The notes beneath the pieces are model-generated. The model saw only the letters and a program-made list of their open reading frames with translations. It had not been told where the DNA came from and did no database searches. DNA of 41,067 bases from Culturomica sp. (lineage in GTDB: Bacteria > Bacteroidota > Bacteroidia > Bacteroidales > Marinifilaceae). Location: NCBI GenBank assembly GCA_031271755.1, contig JAISVB010000042.1:1-41067 (forward strand), in the 5' to 3' direction. Below, in pieces: positions 1-7,446 of this stretch; the stretch's first letter is position 1, and the number at the start of each line of letters is the position of its first letter. The position numbers and the translations under genes are program-made.

Positions 1-53
1 AGATCGGGTGGAGACGCGGATTGGTAAAAATCGAATTGATATATGGGTAATGA

Positions 54-91
54 ATTAAAAGGCACAAGTTACGCTACGCTAAACTTGCGCC
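54..91 (-). terminator. Intrinsic terminator of the helix-turn-helix gene
   Basis: An imperfect 10-bp stem (61-70 with 82-91, one A.C mismatch) has an 11-base loop. Read on the minus strand it lies just after the stop at 107 and is followed by TTTTAATT. There is no T-run in the plus direction, so it acts on the minus-strand gene. Confidence 0.6.
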
Positions 92-106
92 AACGGGTGT
101 AGAGCG

Positions 107-535
107 TTATTTTTTCCGGTTTGAAAGATTGTACATGATGTAGTTGTCGGCGAGGAGCTTGCGGATGTCCTGAAGGCGATAGTAAAATTTGTTTCCGATG
201 CGCGAGAAGGGCAGAATGCTTTTGGTGCGGAGATTCTGAAGGGTGCGGAGCGACAGGTGTAAGGCTTGCATGATGTATTGCCCGTCCACCCAGTCTGTGA
301 GTAGTGTGTATTCTATTTCAGAACGCTGCGCATGTTTTGCACAGAGAAGGTCCTTTATTTCCATGCCTGTTTCGAGCACGACTGTGAGTGTTTTCCGCAT
401 ATCGTTGAAAAAGATTGCGCTCTGTGCCATATACTCCTCGTTTGAAATACTTTCAAACGGGTTTTGCTCTGGTTTGTGTGTTGTTTCGGAGAACATAGGG
501 TGCAATTTTTGGGTGGTTATTCGGAATACAGCCAT
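107..535 (-). CDS. Helix-turn-helix (excisionase/MerR-like) DNA-binding protein
   Basis: A 142-residue protein whose C-terminal half (LTDWVDGQYIMQALHLSLRT, then LRTKSILPFSRIGNKFYYRL) has the pattern of the winged helix-turn-helix found in Bacteroidota excisionase-like and element-borne regulators: target recognition helix, then a basic wing ending in a FYYR-type strand. The N-terminal half is not recognised. I chose the ATG at 535 rather than the TTG at 574, because a Bacteroides-type -7 box (TATATTTG, minus strand, 572-579) overlaps that TTG and would place transcription start inside the longer reading frame. A purine-rich stretch (GAGGAAGATTGTAGGA) precedes the chosen ATG. No integrase is visible nearby; it may be a remnant or edge of a mobile element. 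The fold call is fairly safe, the function is not. Confidence 0.7.
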   Translation of the reverse strand: MAVFRITTQKLHPMFSETTHKPEQNPFESISNEEYMAQSAIFFNDMRKTLTVVLETGMEIKDLLCAKHAQRSEIEYTLLTDWVDGQYIMQALHLSLRTLQNLRTKSILPFSRIGNKFYYRLQDIRKLLADNYIMYNLSNRKK

Positions 536-571
536 CGTCCTACAATCTTCCTCTTGCTTATTATTTGGCCA

Positions 572-579
572 CAAATATA
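572..579 (-). promoter_or_regulatory. -7 box for the helix-turn-helix gene
   Basis: TATATTTG on the minus strand matches the TAnnTTTG -7 consensus of Bacteroidota sigma-ABfr promoters and lies 37 bases before the chosen ATG. No clear -33 TTTG is seen at the right spacing. Confidence 0.45.
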
Positions 580-952
580 TTTAAAAATTACAATAATACC
601 TAAATCTAAGTAAGAAAAAAAATACATGTATTTTCTATTTATGTGATTATTTACTTTATAAACGAATATAAAAATACAAACAACTCTATTATTAAAATAT
701 TGGGGATGAAAAAAAGTAATTTTTCTTGCTGACTGCTGTAATGGCGTTATCAATGACTTTTTGTACCAAGGGACGACGATGGTGATGTTACCGGTGTTAT
801 ACCGGATCAAAGTACAGTTTTGATGGCTCTTGGCACTACGCAGCAACTTACCCCTACGATTTTGACCCCTGAAACTGCCGAAAATATAAAAAACAGAGAT
901 GCCCCATATCGTTATTTTACTACGCAAACGGATGCAAAGGAACGCAAACGGT
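580..952. other. AT-rich intergenic region without a supported gene
   Basis: This gap separates the divergent helix-turn-helix gene and the phage-like gene. Its left part (580-720) is very AT-rich. A minus-strand reading frame across 517-927 has no recognisable domain and overlaps the neighbouring gene and its promoter, so I do not call it. The right end holds three near-identical 10-base direct repeats (922-951), listed separately. I recognise nothing else in it. Confidence 0.5.
922..951. repeat. Three 10-bp iteron-like direct repeats
   Basis: ACGCAAACGG (922-931), ATGCAAAGGA (932-941) and ACGCAAACGG (942-951) abut one another. The outer two are identical and the middle one differs at three positions. 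One helical turn per repeat suggests co-operative protein binding next to the promoter at 960-992; this role is inferred. Confidence 0.6.
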
Positions 953-972
953 ACCGGTTTTTGAAAACCGGT
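953..972. promoter_or_regulatory. Palindrome overlapping the -33 box (operator candidate)
   Basis: Perfect 9-bp inverted repeat ACCGGTTTT / AAAACCGGT around a 2-base centre. The -33 TTTG of the following promoter (960-963) lies at its centre, so a dimeric repressor bound here would block the promoter. The loop is too short and the T-run too poor for a terminator. Confidence 0.55.
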
Positions 973-992
973 TGAAACTCCGTGTATGTTTG
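960..992 (+). promoter_or_regulatory. Bacteroides-type promoter of the phage-like gene
   Basis: TTTG (960-963), 21-base spacer, TATGTTTG (985-992): a full match to the TTTG-N19-21-TAnnTTTG promoter. Transcription should begin near 999, which rules out the ATG at 986 and leaves the ATG at 1082 behind a leader of about 80 bases. Confidence 0.65.
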
Positions 993-1081
993 TTCCCGGA
1001 ATCGGGTCAATGCTTTGTAGCGGCCGTACAGAGCCTGCACCGGATCCGAATGAAACAAGTAGTAATTTAAAATTTTATCCT

Positions 1082-1768
1082 ATGAAAGCGAAAACACATG
1101 AGTTGTTTGAAAATTTCTCCGGAAGCACCGGAGGCATCACAGCAACGCACGCAGCCGGACACCTGCTTGTGCGCAAAAAAGTGAGTCCGAATGATGCGAA
1201 TACGGAGGCGCAAAAAGCGATCCGGAAGCACTTTACCCTTTACGCCCAGAAATGGACGAGATTGACCATTGAGCAGCAGCGCAAGTGGAACGAACAGGCC
1301 CGTCAGGTTTCGGCAGAGAAATCCTACTTCGGGATTTTCGGGAAGGTGAGCGGGTTTAACCTCTACGTGAAGTGCAACATGAATTTGGAATTGATCAATG
1401 CACCCAACGAGTTGACGGAACCCGCCCGGGATTTGCCCCAAAGCACGCCGTTTATTGAGCTGTTTGAAGTAACAAGTACCGAAATGACGGTGGAACTGTC
1501 GGAAAATGTGCACGCCGGAGATACGCTGGTGGTGCGCGCTGCTCCCCTGAAGTCCGGACTGAGCAACAATACGAACGGGTTGCGCCAGATTGCGACCATT
1601 GCCGGCGGCCAAAACATGGCGGAGATTAAGGAGAAGTACAGAGCGGTGTTCGGAGAGCCGGTTGCCGGCGAGCGGATTCAGTTGCAGGTTTACGCCATTA
1701 ACAAGCTGAGCGGGTATGCATCCGGGAGGCGGGAGGCGATGTCGAATGTGATTGTTGTTGAACCGTAA
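1082..1768 (+). CDS. Phage-like hypothetical protein (DUF6266-like N-terminus)
   Basis: A 228-residue protein of unknown function. The N-terminal 80 residues (SGSTGG near residue 15, then RKKVSPNDANTEAQKAIRKH and a W-x-LT-x(3)-QRK-W pattern) follow a layout common to Bacteroidota phage- and element-borne hypothetical proteins and loosely recall DUF6266: a glycine-rich start, an R-K-V-x-P-x-x-x-N-T-x-A-Q core and a helical segment with conserved tryptophans. The C-terminal half looks beta-rich and may be an immunoglobulin-like domain. There is no signal peptide. The start at 1082 is set by the promoter at 960-992. A micropeptide begins 17 bases downstream and both end at a shared terminator. 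It may be a structural-type phage relic; this is inference and I do not assign a function. Confidence 0.65.
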   Translation: MKAKTHELFENFSGSTGGITATHAAGHLLVRKKVSPNDANTEAQKAIRKHFTLYAQKWTRLTIEQQRKWNEQARQVSAEKSYFGIFGKVSGFNLYVKCNMNLELINAPNELTEPARDLPQSTPFIELFEVTSTEMTVELSENVHAGDTLVVRAAPLKSGLSNNTNGLRQIATIAGGQNMAEIKEKYRAVFGEPVAGERIQLQVYAINKLSGYASGRREAMSNVIVVEP

Positions 1769-1785
1769 CAGGAAAGGAGGAGAAG

Positions 1786-1896
1786 ATGTGTAAATGGAAA
1801 GCGACCCTGTTGGAGATTGTTTACCTGATCCTGAGTGTTGGTTTCAGCCACTTGAAAAAGAGGAAGAAACGACGGGAAGAGGGGGAGGATAAATAA
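1786..1896 (+). CDS. Micropeptide with one membrane-like helix and a basic tail
   Basis: A 36-residue frame starts MCKWKATLLEIVYLILSVGF and ends in a lysine/arginine/glutamate-rich tail. It has a textbook Shine-Dalgarno GGAGG at 1776-1780, five bases before the ATG, which is unusual in this phylum and argues for real translation. Residues 8-20 form a short hydrophobic helix. It sits 17 bases after the phage-like gene and 7 bases before the terminator, so it is the last gene of a two-gene transcript. Size and layout recall the very small Bacteroidota proteins named smalltalk that follow element genes, but I cannot confirm family membership. Confidence 0.55.
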   Translation: MCKWKATLLEIVYLILSVGFSHLKKRKKRREEGEDK

Positions 1897-1903
1897 GATG
1901 GGG

Positions 1904-1937
1904 TACAGCGGAGCGGTTTTGCTCCGCTGTATTTATT
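1904..1937 (+). terminator. Intrinsic terminator after the phage-like gene pair
   Basis: Perfect 11-bp stem (1904-1914 with 1921-1931), GC-rich, 6-base loop, then TTTATT. It closes the transcript begun at about 999. Confidence 0.75.
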
Positions 1938-2067
1938 ACTACCCTTCGTTACGCTGATGTTGCTATCGTATGGTGGATTCTCACAATCAAGATAAGTGCA
2001 ACAACAAATATTAGGTATTCAGACATACATTTGACGGAAGACAGTTATTTCTCTTTTCTGGATTCCG

Positions 2068-2149
2068 GAATGATATAAAAAATCGGAGCGCTGAAAAAGT
2101 GCATTTTCTTTGAAAAAAATTGTCGGGAAATTTGGAGAATGATATAAAA
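2068..2149. repeat. 13-bp direct repeats at the hicAB promoter
   Basis: GAATGATATAAAA occurs at 2068-2080 and again at 2137-2149, exactly 69 bases apart. The second copy fills the spacer of the hicA promoter. HicB proteins with a DNA-binding C-terminus autoregulate, so these are candidate operator half-sites; that role is inferred. Confidence 0.5.
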
Positions 2150-2162
2150 TAGTATATCTTTG
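2131..2162 (+). promoter_or_regulatory. Bacteroides-type promoter of hicAB
   Basis: TTTG (2131-2134), 20-base spacer, TATCTTTG (2155-2162). This is a full consensus match. Expected transcription start is about 2169, after the TTG at 2160 and the ATG at 2166, leaving the ATG at 2187 as start of hicA. Confidence 0.7.
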
Positions 2163-2186
2163 ACAATGTCAAAACAAGGTAAAACA

Positions 2187-2381
2187 ATGAAACGTTACAA
2201 GGTCAAAGAAGTTTTAAAGATGCTCAAAGAAGATGCCTGGTATCTTTTTGAGCAAGAAGGGAGCCACCGGCAATTTAAGCACCCTACAAAGAAAGGGAGG
2301 GTAACAATAAACGGAAAACCAAGCGATACCATGAGCCAAGAGTTATTAAACAGTATTTTTAAACAAGCGGGGTGGCGGTAG
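2187..2381 (+). CDS. hicA: HicA-family mRNA interferase toxin
   Basis: A 64-residue protein with the compact double-stranded-RNA-binding fold of HicA (YcfA family): K-V-K-E-V-L at the start, then the catalytic histidine in the GSHRQF motif (His27), a HP-x-K-K-G-R-V strand and a short helix ending in QAGW. HicA cleaves mRNA and tmRNA independently of the ribosome and is neutralised by HicB. The gene precedes hicB by 22 bases, the usual toxin-first order. Two upstream in-frame starts (2160, 2166) are excluded by the promoter position; AAGGT lies just before the chosen ATG. Length is normal and the active-site histidine is intact, so the toxin looks functional. Confidence 0.88.
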   Translation: MKRYKVKEVLKMLKEDAWYLFEQEGSHRQFKHPTKKGRVTINGKPSDTMSQELLNSIFKQAGWR

Positions 2382-2403
2382 CCACCCCTAAAATCACAAG
2401 AAT

Positions 2404-2805
2404 ATGAAAGAGGTAGAAGTTGCTATAAGTTGGGATAAGAATTACGGTGCACATTGCAACCTCATTCCGGGGTGTGTTGCTACTGGCAGGAATTTGGAAG
2501 ATGTGAAACGGGAATTTACAAAGTCGTTAAAACTGCATTTGTCCGGTATGGTTGAGGATGGCGAGGAAATCCCTGTTGAGTTACGGGGGGAATATAAGTT
2601 AGTGTTTCACCTGAACGCACAAGCGTTATTAAACTATACAGAAGGCATTATATCGCGTAAGGCTTTATCCGATGTAACCGGGATCAATTTACAGCAATTA
2701 AGCCATTACGCGCGTGGGTGGCGTAATCCGCGCCCGGAAATGCAACAACGTATTGTAACCGGCATACACGAACTTGGAAATCAACTAATAGCCGTTTCTT
2801 TGTAG
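2404..2805 (+). CDS. hicB: HicB-family antitoxin with C-terminal helix-turn-helix
   Basis: A 133-residue partner of HicA. Residues 1-65 form the degraded RNase H-like HicB fold (I-S-W-D-K-N-Y-G-A, then P-G-C-V-A-T-G and a helix E-D-V-K-R-E-F) that masks the toxin. Residues about 75-125 are a Cro/XRE-like helix-turn-helix (ISRKALSDVTGINLQQLSHY, then GWRNPRPEM) for operator binding. It is co-transcribed with hicA from the promoter at 2131 and followed by a strong terminator. The two domains, length and pairing with hicA make the call secure. The likely operators are the repeated GAATGATATAAAA sites upstream of hicA. Confidence 0.88.
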   Translation: MKEVEVAISWDKNYGAHCNLIPGCVATGRNLEDVKREFTKSLKLHLSGMVEDGEEIPVELRGEYKLVFHLNAQALLNYTEGIISRKALSDVTGINLQQLSHYARGWRNPRPEMQQRIVTGIHELGNQLIAVSL

Positions 2806-2837
2806 CCTTGTTTTGACAAACATTACTTTGGGACGGT

Positions 2838-2864
2838 AGCCCCCGCTAAGCGGGGGCTTTTTTG
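2838..2864 (+). terminator. Intrinsic terminator of hicAB
   Basis: Perfect 9-bp GC-rich stem AGCCCCCGC (2838-2846) with GCGGGGGCT (2850-2858), TAA loop, followed by six Ts. Confidence 0.85.
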
Positions 2865-2974
2865 TTCGCGCTGCTTTCATTCCTCAACATGTGGAAAAAT
2901 ACCGGTAAAATTTTAAAAATTCATTCAAAATTTGTACTTTCGAGCAGAAAATTATCCGAAGGAAAATCAGAGCT

Positions 2975-3706
2975 ATGGGAAGCAGCAGAAACAGAGCGAC
3001 AAGAGTCAGGTTTGCGGGGGTTATTTTCGCTGCTGTCCTGTTCCTCTCCTGCCAAAACAAAGCGAAAGAAGAGAACCGGCAAGGCTTGCACTACCTCCGG
3101 CAGGGGCAATATGAACAGGCTATTGCGGAGTTCACCAACGCTTTGCTGGCGGACAACAACTGGTTGCCGGCTTACTACAACCGGGCCGTCTGTTACGCCA
3201 ACACGGGACAATACAAAGAAGCGCTGAACGACTTCAACTACATGCTGGCGCACTACCCCGAACACGCAGAATCCTATTTCAACCGGGGCATCCTGTTCGA
3301 GAACATCGGCGTATACCCCAACGCCATCAAGGATTATTCACAAGCCATCCAGTTGCACCCGAATTTTGCGACCGCTTATCACTACCGCGGGATCGCCCGC
3401 TTTTACACCAGGGACTATGAAGGAGCGCTGGCAGATTACAACAAAGCCATCGAACTCGGCTTAGCCGAAGCAGGACTTTACTTCAACAGAGGGGTTGTCC
3501 GGCAAATACAGGGAGATACGGAGAGCGCCATCAAGGACTATTCCGAAGCCATATCCGTCGACCCCTCCGGCGCCAGATCCTACTACAACCGGGGGATCGC
3601 CTACCTGAAACAGGGAGAAACCGGCGAAGCGCAAAAAGACCTGGAGATCGCCCTCCGTCTCGGTTTCTCCAAAGCAGCAGATCTCTTGGATACCTATTTC
3701 CGCTAA
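2975..3706 (+). CDS. TPR-repeat lipoprotein (module copy 1)
   Basis: A 243-residue lipoprotein: basic N-terminus, hydrophobic stretch and lipobox LFLSC with the lipidated cysteine at residue 26. The rest is about six consecutive tetratricopeptide repeats (recurring YYNRA, Y-F-N-R-G and Y-H-Y-R-G signatures with period 34), a scaffold for protein-protein contacts in the periplasm or on the outer membrane. It stands 37 bases before an exported thioredoxin-fold gene, and the same pair follows again at 5240-7431 with clearly related sequence throughout, so the two genes duplicated as a unit. A weak -7-like TACTTTCG lies at 2935-2942. The partner of the TPR domain is unknown; the neighbouring thioredoxin-like protein is the obvious candidate. 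Confidence 0.88.
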   Translation: MGSSRNRATRVRFAGVIFAAVLFLSCQNKAKEENRQGLHYLRQGQYEQAIAEFTNALLADNNWLPAYYNRAVCYANTGQYKEALNDFNYMLAHYPEHAESYFNRGILFENIGVYPNAIKDYSQAIQLHPNFATAYHYRGIARFYTRDYEGALADYNKAIELGLAEAGLYFNRGVVRQIQGDTESAIKDYSEAISVDPSGARSYYNRGIAYLKQGETGEAQKDLEIALRLGFSKAADLLDTYFR

Positions 3707-3743
3707 CACGATGGAACGATTAGGAACTAAAATACATAACTAT

Positions 3744-5222
3744 ATGAAAATCATCATTTTTTTATCCACATGCATCGCTCTCTTTGCCTGCAAACCACAA
3801 CCACAGCAACAACAGGAAGCGGTTCCACCGCAGGAAGGGTACGAAATCAAACTGCATGTAGCAAAAATGGCCGGGAAGGACGCCATGCTCGCTTTTTACC
3901 AAAACGACGACAACCGGGTCGGTGTGTGCGACACGGTACATCTGGATTCTGCCGGCTACGGCGTGTTCCGCCGCCCCGACCGCCGGTTGGGAAGAGGCCT
4001 GTATCTCATCTATTTTCCCTCCGGAAACATGATCCAGCTTTTGATCGGCAGCCAGCAATACTTCACCGTCACCTCGGATACCACCGATTACATCAATACA
4101 TTGGTGTTTGAAAATTCACCCGAGAATACGGAATTTATCGAATACCAGAAATTCCTGCAAACCCAAGAGAAAAAGATGCAGGAGATCGAAGAAGAATTTT
4201 CAAAAGAGACAGAACCGGACGAAGCCGTGCGCGAAAAATACGCCAAACGGCAGGATGCCATAGACGAAGAGGTTCGGGCCAGGGTCGCCGGGATCAGAAA
4301 ACAGTATCCGGGAACGGTCTTGGCCAACTTTCTCAACTTTACCCTCTCTCCCAAGATCCCCGACTACTCTAAAACGGTAGCGGCGGACGCACCCGACCGG
4401 GAAAACGAGATCCGCCGCCTCTCGCTTTACTACCTGAAAAAACACTACTGGGATTACACCGATCTTACAGACACCATGTTCTTCCGGATCAAAGAATTCA
4501 AGCCCAAATTAGACCGCTATTTCACCACACTGATCATTCCGAACCCCGATACGCTTTACGAAGCCTGCGTATCCATCATTGAAAAAGCACGCCCCAACAA
4601 AACCATGTTCCGGTACCTGACCGAATATTGCATCATGCACGCTTTCAACCACGAGATCATGGGAATGGACAAAGCTTTCGTGCGGTTGGGAGAACGGTAC
4701 TACCTCAGCGGAGAGGCGGACTGGCGGACAGCAGAGAGCCAGAAACAATTGACGGACGAAATCTACAAACGTCAATACAATTTACTGGGAAACACCGCTT
4801 TAGACCTGAAACTGCCCAGCTTGGAAGGCGGGGTGGTCAGCCTGCTGGAAACCCAGGCGCCCTACACCCTCCTCCTGTTTTGGGAACCCAACTGCGGGCA
4901 TTGCAAGACCGTCGTTCCGGATGTGAAAAAGGAGATTTTCGACCGGTTCGGCCCCCACGGGTTGAAAGTGTTCGCTGTCATGACCCTGACGGAAAAAAAG
5001 GAGTGGGAAGCATTTGTGGAAAAGAATCAACTGTTCGACTTTATCAACTGCTATGATCCCAACCGCCAATCCAACTACTGGACCATCTACAACGTCTTCT
5101 CCACCCCGGTACTGTACCTGTTGGACAAAGACAAAAAGATCATTGCCAAACAGTTATCGGTAGAACAATTGGTCGGATTGTTGCGGGAAGAGTACAAAAG
5201 AAAAGGGATTGAAGTCCGTTGA
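3744..5222 (+). CDS. Thioredoxin-fold lipoprotein with CGHC motif (module copy 1)
   Basis: A 492-residue envelope protein. The start at 3744 gives a lipoprotein signal with lipobox ALFAC (Cys16); the frame also opens at 3711 but that would bury the signal. Residues about 30-120 form a beta-rich domain like the DUF4369/DUF5106 N-termini of Bacteroidota thiol proteins. A long helical middle follows (coiled, E/K-rich around 135-185). The C-terminal TlpA/AhpC-like domain carries LLFWEPNCGHC (CGHC near 384-387) and the cis-proline loop STPVLYL. Such proteins reduce or exchange disulphides of exported proteins; the substrate is unknown. The paralogue at 5956-7431 is secreted rather than lipid-anchored. 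Its stop overlaps a possible TTG of the next gene. Confidence 0.87.
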   Translation: MKIIIFLSTCIALFACKPQPQQQQEAVPPQEGYEIKLHVAKMAGKDAMLAFYQNDDNRVGVCDTVHLDSAGYGVFRRPDRRLGRGLYLIYFPSGNMIQLLIGSQQYFTVTSDTTDYINTLVFENSPENTEFIEYQKFLQTQEKKMQEIEEEFSKETEPDEAVREKYAKRQDAIDEEVRARVAGIRKQYPGTVLANFLNFTLSPKIPDYSKTVAADAPDRENEIRRLSLYYLKKHYWDYTDLTDTMFFRIKEFKPKLDRYFTTLIIPNPDTLYEACVSIIEKARPNKTMFRYLTEYCIMHAFNHEIMGMDKAFVRLGERYYLSGEADWRTAESQKQLTDEIYKRQYNLLGNTALDLKLPSLEGGVVSLLETQAPYTLLLFWEPNCGHCKTVVPDVKKEIFDRFGPHGLKVFAVMTLTEKKEWEAFVEKNQLFDFINCYDPNRQSNYWTIYNVFSTPVLYLLDKDKKIIAKQLSVEQLVGLLREEYKRKGIEVR

Positions 5223-5239
5223 TTCTTTCAAAGCATACG

Positions 5240-5941
5240 ATGAAGTACGTGTTTTATTTTTGGGTGCTCTGGGCGTCTGTTTCCTGTACAAGTAAAGCCA
5301 AACAGGCAAATAAACAGGGCATGCACTACATCCGGCAAGGAATGTACGAACAGGCTATTACCGAATTTAACAACACGTTGGCCCGGGATGCAGAGTGGTT
5401 GCCCGCCTATTACAACCGGGCGATCAGTTGCGCCAACACCGGGCGGTACAAAGAAGCGCTGCACGATTTCGATTTTCTGTTGACCACCTGTCCCGATCAC
5501 ACGGAATCCTATTTCAACCGGGGGATTGTCTACGAAAACATGGGGCTTTACCGGGAGGCGATCCGGGACTATTCCCAAACCATCAACCTGCAACCCCATT
5601 TCAAAGAGGCTTACCATTACCGGGGCATTATCCGGTTCCGTGTCCAGGACTACAACGGGGCGCTGGCGGATTACAACCAGGCGATCCAACTCGGCCTGAA
5701 AGAAACAGAGATCTATTTCCACCGGGGAGTGATCATGCAGATCAGCGGAAAAACGGAGGCTGCCATTCACGACTACGGCGAAGCGATCTCCTTGGATCCT
5801 TCCGACGCCAAATCCTACTACAACCGGGGGATCGCCGAATTTTCCCGGGGAGAGGAGGCAGAAGCCCGAAACGACCTGGAAATTGCCTCCCGGTTGGGCT
5901 TTGAAAAAGCACAGGAGGCATTAGACATCTATTTTAACTAA
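5240..5941 (+). CDS. TPR-repeat lipoprotein (module copy 2)
   Basis: A 233-residue paralogue of the TPR lipoprotein at 2975-3706. The ATG at 5240 starts MKYVFYFWVLWASVSC, a signal peptide ending in a lipobox with Cys16. About six TPR units follow and align with copy 1 without large gaps (shared ANTG-x-YKEAL, ESYFNRG, GALADYN and SYYNRGIA). The gene begins 17 bases after the first thioredoxin-fold gene and ends 14 bases before the second, so all four genes are probably one transcript. Surface positions of the repeats differ between copies more than the helix-packing residues, as expected if each copy binds a different partner; that reading is inference. Confidence 0.87.
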   Translation: MKYVFYFWVLWASVSCTSKAKQANKQGMHYIRQGMYEQAITEFNNTLARDAEWLPAYYNRAISCANTGRYKEALHDFDFLLTTCPDHTESYFNRGIVYENMGLYREAIRDYSQTINLQPHFKEAYHYRGIIRFRVQDYNGALADYNQAIQLGLKETEIYFHRGVIMQISGKTEAAIHDYGEAISLDPSDAKSYYNRGIAEFSRGEEAEARNDLEIASRLGFEKAQEALDIYFN

Positions 5942-5955
5942 ATGGAATTGGTACA

Positions 5956-7431
5956 ATGAAAAAATTGTTTTTCGGTTTGCTTTGCGGAGGGCTCCTCACC
6001 GGCCACGTTTGTGCACAGGGATACGAGATCAAACTGCACGTGAAAAAGATGGCCGGGCAAGAGGTGATCCTGGCCCATTACTTAGAAGGGAATGTATACG
6101 CCGTCGATACGGCCCGGTTGGATGCTGCCGGCACTGGTGTTTTCAAAAAAGAGAACCGGAAACTGGCGCGGGGCATGTACCTGATCCGCTTCTCTCCGAG
6201 CAACTATCCCGATCTGATCATCGGCGACGACCAGCATTTCACGGTGACGACCGATACGCTCGACTATCTGAATACCATGAAAATCGAGGGGTCTCCCGAA
6301 AATGCCGCTTTTCTGGAATTTCAACAGTTTATGGTGAACCTGAACCAGAAAATGCTGCAAGCCCGGGAAGCATTCGAAAAGGAGACGGATAAAAACGAAG
6401 CGGTCCGGGAAAAATACAACGCAATCTTTGAAAACGCCGACCGGGAGGTGCGGACATACATCGATGGAATAGGCCGGAAATTCCCCGGTTCCTCCCTGGC
6501 CACCTTCACAAATTTCACCCTCAGCCCGGATGTACCCGATTTCTCGGCGGAAGTGCCCGAAGGAACCGAAGACCGGGAAATGGAGATCCGCAGGAAAGCC
6601 TTCTTTTACGCCAAGGATCACTTCTGGGACCACACCAACTTTACGGACAGCATGCTGATCCGCACCCCGATCTTCAAAAAAAAGTTAGACGATTATTTTG
6701 CCAACTGGGTGATCGTTCACCCGGATTCACTGTACCAATCCTGCGTGCAGATCATTGAAAAGGCCAGGCCCGACAAAACCATGTTCCGCTACCTGTTGAA
6801 CTACTGCATCAATGCCTCTTTCGAACACAAGATCATGGGTATGGACGAAGCCTTCGTAAAACTGGGGCAACGGTACTTCATGAAAAAGGGGGAGATATAC
6901 TGGCTGGACGAAGAGGCGTTGAAAAAGATCACGGACGAAGTGATCAAAAGGCAATACAACCTGATCGGCCAGAAGGGGTTAGACCTGCAACTGCCGACCC
7001 TGGAAGGCCACTGGACCAGCCTCTACGAAACCCAGGCTCCTTACACCCTCCTGCTCTTTTGGGAACCCAATTGCGGCCACTGCAAAAAAACCGTTCCCTC
7101 GGTGAAAAAGGAGATTTACGACGTATTCGCCCCATTGGGACTGAAAGTATTTGCCGTCATGACCCAGACGGATAAAAAGGATTGGGAAGAGTTTGTGGAA
7201 AAGTACGAACTGTTCGACTTTATCAACACCTGGGATCCCAACCGGCAATCCAACTACTGGACCATCTACAACGTCTTCACCACCCCGGTCATCTACCTGT
7301 TGGACAAAGACAAAAAGATCATTGCCAAAAATCTCACCACAGAGCAGATCGTGGATCTGCTGAAACGGGAATACAACAAGCAGGGGCACAATTTCGAACT
7401 CTCTAAAGAACCACCGACGCCGGAGCCCTGA
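5956..7431 (+). CDS. Exported thioredoxin-fold protein with CGHC motif (module copy 2)
   Basis: A 491-residue paralogue of the protein at 3744-5222, collinear over nearly its full length: N-terminal beta domain, E/K-rich helical middle, C-terminal thioredoxin fold with LLFWEPNCGHC (CGHC near 373-376) and cis-Pro loop TTPVIYL. Unlike copy 1 the signal peptide ends GHVCAQG: valine before the cysteine does not fit a lipobox, and cleavage after VCA fits signal peptidase I, so this copy should be soluble in the periplasm. It also has a short proline-rich tail (EPPTPEP) absent from copy 1. The hemerythrin-LuxR gene starts 15 bases downstream, so read-through is likely. Confidence 0.87.
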   Translation: MKKLFFGLLCGGLLTGHVCAQGYEIKLHVKKMAGQEVILAHYLEGNVYAVDTARLDAAGTGVFKKENRKLARGMYLIRFSPSNYPDLIIGDDQHFTVTTDTLDYLNTMKIEGSPENAAFLEFQQFMVNLNQKMLQAREAFEKETDKNEAVREKYNAIFENADREVRTYIDGIGRKFPGSSLATFTNFTLSPDVPDFSAEVPEGTEDREMEIRRKAFFYAKDHFWDHTNFTDSMLIRTPIFKKKLDDYFANWVIVHPDSLYQSCVQIIEKARPDKTMFRYLLNYCINASFEHKIMGMDEAFVKLGQRYFMKKGEIYWLDEEALKKITDEVIKRQYNLIGQKGLDLQLPTLEGHWTSLYETQAPYTLLLFWEPNCGHCKKTVPSVKKEIYDVFAPLGLKVFAVMTQTDKKDWEEFVEKYELFDFINTWDPNRQSNYWTIYNVFTTPVIYLLDKDKKIIAKNLTTEQIVDLLKREYNKQGHNFELSKEPPTPEP

Positions 7432-7446
7432 CCTAACCTGACCTGT

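Noticed and set aside
61-91. Repeated ACGCT motif in the loop as a possible attachment core
   Set aside because: No second copy or integrase was found in the window; the stem position and T-run fit a terminator better.
517-927. Minus-strand frame upstream of the helix-turn-helix gene
   Set aside because: Overlaps the 5-prime end and promoter of that gene, AT-driven composition, no family resemblance.
2862-3227. Overlapping plus-strand frames at the start of the first TPR gene
   Set aside because: They are frame-shifted readings of the TPR lipoprotein gene and its leader; the TPR frame has the signal peptide and repeats.
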